From an uncultured Eubacteriales bacterium (lineage in GTDB: Bacteria > Bacillota > Clostridia > Christensenellales > Aristaeellaceae): a stretch of DNA of 8,101 bases. Below are positions 6,760 through 8,101 of this stretch, in pieces. The notes under the pieces are model-generated. The model saw only the letters and a program-made list of their open reading frames with translations, did not search any database and was not told the origin of the DNA. Made by a program: the position numbers and the translations under genes. The stretch's first letter is position 1. Each line of letters begins with the position of its first letter. Location of the stretch: contig USFL01000056.1 in assembly GCA_900553905.1 (NCBI GenBank), positions 1 to 8,101 on the forward strand. The letters run 5' to 3'.

Positions 6760-8101
6760 CTAGGCCTCCAGACAGCGCGCCACGTCCTGACCATCCACGC
6801 TCTCGCGTTCCATCAGAAGGCGCGTGAGCCGCTCCCACGCGGCCTGATGGGCGCGCAGCGTACCGGCCGCCAGCAGCCGCCCCTGGGAAAGCCACTGCTG
6901 GGCGGCCTGGTCCTTCTGCTGCTGGCTGAAGAGGCACACCTCGTCGCTCAGGGGCAGCATGCCCCACTCGTTCACCATACGCCGCGCAAGGAGCGCGGCT
7001 TTTTCGATATCGTTGGCCGCACCGGTGCTCACGCGCTCCGGGCCCAGGAGCAGGGCTTCGGCTTCGCGTCCGGCCAGCGCCACGGCGATATGATGCATCA
7101 ATTCGCGCTTTTCGTGGAACAGCTTTTCCTGTGGCATGGCCATGCTGTAGCCCGCCGCGCCGCGCCCGGTGGGGATGATGGATACCTTGCGGATCTCGCT
7201 GTGCGGCAGGAGCACGGCGGTGAGGATGGCGTGACCCGCCTCATGGGCGGCGGTCACCTCGCGCTCGTGCGCAAGACGGCAGGCGGCGGGGCGTTCCATG
7301 CCAAAGAGCAAGGTGTCCAGCGCGCGCTGCACATCCGCGGGCTCAATGGCCTGCGCGTCGCGCTTGGCCGCCAGGATGGCGGCTTCGTTGAGCAGGCATT
7401 CCAGCTTCGCGCCGGAAAACAGCGCCGTGTCCCTCGCCAGCGCCTCCAACGACACCTCCTTGGACAGCGGCTTGCCGCGCGCGTGCACCTCAAGGATGCG
7501 CAGCCGCTCGGCCAGCCCCGGCAGCGGCGCTTCGATCTGCCGGTCGAAGCGCCCGGCGCGCAGCAGCGCTTCGTCCAGGGTGTCCAGACGGTTGGTCGCA
7601 GCCACGACCACCACGCCGTCGCGTTCGCCAAAGCCGCTCATCTCGGATAAAAGGGCGTTGAGGGTCTGCTCGCGCTCGTCGCTGCGGTTGTCGCGCTTTT
7701 TGCCGATGGCGTCGATCTCGTCAAAGAAAATGACCGCGCGTCCGGCCTTGCGCGCCGCCTGAAACAGCGCGCGCACGCGGCTGGCGCCCACGCCCACGTA
7801 CATCTCCACAAAGTCCGCGCCGTTGACCGCGAAAAACGGCACCCCCGCCTCGCCCGCCAGGGCGCGGGCCATGAGCGTCTTGCCCGTGCCGGGCGCTCCG
7901 TAGAGCATTACGCCGCGCGGCACCCGCGCCCCGAAGCGGCTGTAGGCTTCGGGCGAACGAATAAAATGCAGCACGTCGCGCAGGCTTTCCATGGCCTCGT
8001 CGTTGGCGGCCACGTCCGAAAAACGGGCGCTGGGCGCGGGCGACGGCCGGAAGGGGCCGCCGCGTCCGGCCGGCTCGCGCTGCGGCCGCCGAAAGCGGTA
8101 C
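6760..8101 (-). CDS. ftsH: FtsH-like AAA+ zinc metalloprotease (N-terminus outside window)
   Basis: The frame is open from the window edge to TAG at 6762-6760, giving 446 visible residues (numbered from the edge). [10 protein letters not shown] begins the AAA+ module. Walker A is GAPGTGKT (68-75), the pore loop MYVG (100-103), Walker B VIFFDEID (123-130), and the second region of homology [11 protein letters not shown] carries Arg fingers 184 and 187. The M41 protease domain has the zinc motif HEAGH (286-290) and the third ligand Asp364 in STGAANDIE. All catalytic parts are present, so it should be an active, ATP-driven, normally membrane-anchored protease degrading misfolded or regulatory proteins. 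The transmembrane segments expected upstream are not visible. The roughly 26 residues before the AAA+ domain are rich in Arg, Pro and Gly and do not look like the usual FtsH linker, and the pore aromatic is Tyr instead of Phe. It may be a divergent paralog rather than the main FtsH. Confidence 0.93.
   Translation of the reverse strand, partial: YRFRRPQREPAGRGGPFRPSPAPSARFSDVAANDEAMESLRDVLHFIRSPEAYSRFGARVPRGVMLYGAPGTGKTLMARALAGEAGVPFFAVNGADFVEMYVGVGASRVRALFQAARKAGRAVIFFDEIDAIGKKRDNRSDEREQTLNALLSEMSGFGERDGVVVVAATNRLDTLDEALLRAGRFDRQIEAPLPGLAERLRILEVHARGKPLSKEVSLEALARDTALFSGAKLECLLNEAAILAAKRDAQAIEPADVQRALDTLLFGMERPAACRLAHEREVTAAHEAGHAILTAVLLPHSEIRKVSIIPTGRGAAGYSMAMPQEKLFHEKRELMHHIAVALAGREAEALLLGPERVSTGAANDIEKAALLARRMVNEWGMLPLSDEVCLFSQQQKDQAAQQWLSQGRLLAAGTLRAHQAAWERLTRLLMERESVDGQDVARCLEA

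Noticed and set aside
6628..7650. 340-codon plus-strand frame spanning the rfbA promoter and the FtsH-like gene
   Set aside because: It runs through the promoter and terminator hairpin and lies antisense to conserved protease motifs; no SD at its ATG.
8011..8013. GTG as the start of the FtsH-like gene
   Set aside because: It would cut the conserved FSDVA motif in two; the frame continues in family-consistent sequence to the window edge.

Overview
The window reads as a chromosomal stretch from a GC-rich, Gram-positive-type bacterium, most likely a high-GC member of the Clostridia/Firmicutes. This is an inference. It rests on strong AGGAGG-type ribosome binding sites before nearly every start, a textbook sigma-A promoter, standard code, and an overall G+C that looks like the low-to-mid 60s percent by eye. 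No phylogenetic marker is present, so the exact lineage is open. I see no tRNA, rRNA, CRISPR array, insertion sequence or phage gene.

Left part, plus strand (1-4435): five genes in a tight head-to-tail run. They are the C-terminal part of a SurA/PrsA-like peptidylprolyl isomerase family protein (its start lies outside the window), a small membrane-anchored protein of unknown function that overlaps it by ATGA, a HAD-superfamily phosphatase, an M42-family metalloaminopeptidase, and an FGGY-family (xylulokinase-like) sugar kinase. Gaps are 21 bases or less, and the Shine-Dalgarno (SD) sites of the last two genes touch or overlap the upstream stop codons, so co-transcription and translational coupling are likely. 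The phosphatase, peptidase and kinase suggest small-molecule salvage or catabolism, but no substrate can be read from the sequence.

Convergent gap (4436-4664): noncoding. It holds a hairpin whose U-tract lies on the minus strand (terminator for rfbAB), followed by a roughly 110-base segment bounded by an 11-base inverted repeat that could be a small mobile-element relic or a folded RNA.

Right part, minus strand (4665-8101): rfbA then rfbB, a two-gene operon making dTDP-glucose and dTDP-4-keto-6-deoxyglucose for surface polysaccharide sugars. It has its own near-consensus promoter (6646-6674). Upstream of it lies an FtsH-like AAA+ zinc metalloprotease whose N-terminus runs off the window. The FtsH-like gene ends in a strong hairpin that directly abuts the -35 box of the rfbAB promoter, insulating the two units.

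Overall this is mostly ordinary housekeeping and cell-envelope gene content. The points most worth a second look are the inverted-repeat element at 4520-4629, the divergent FtsH linker, the unassigned phosphatase/peptidase/kinase set, and an rfbAB pair without rfbC or rfbD.
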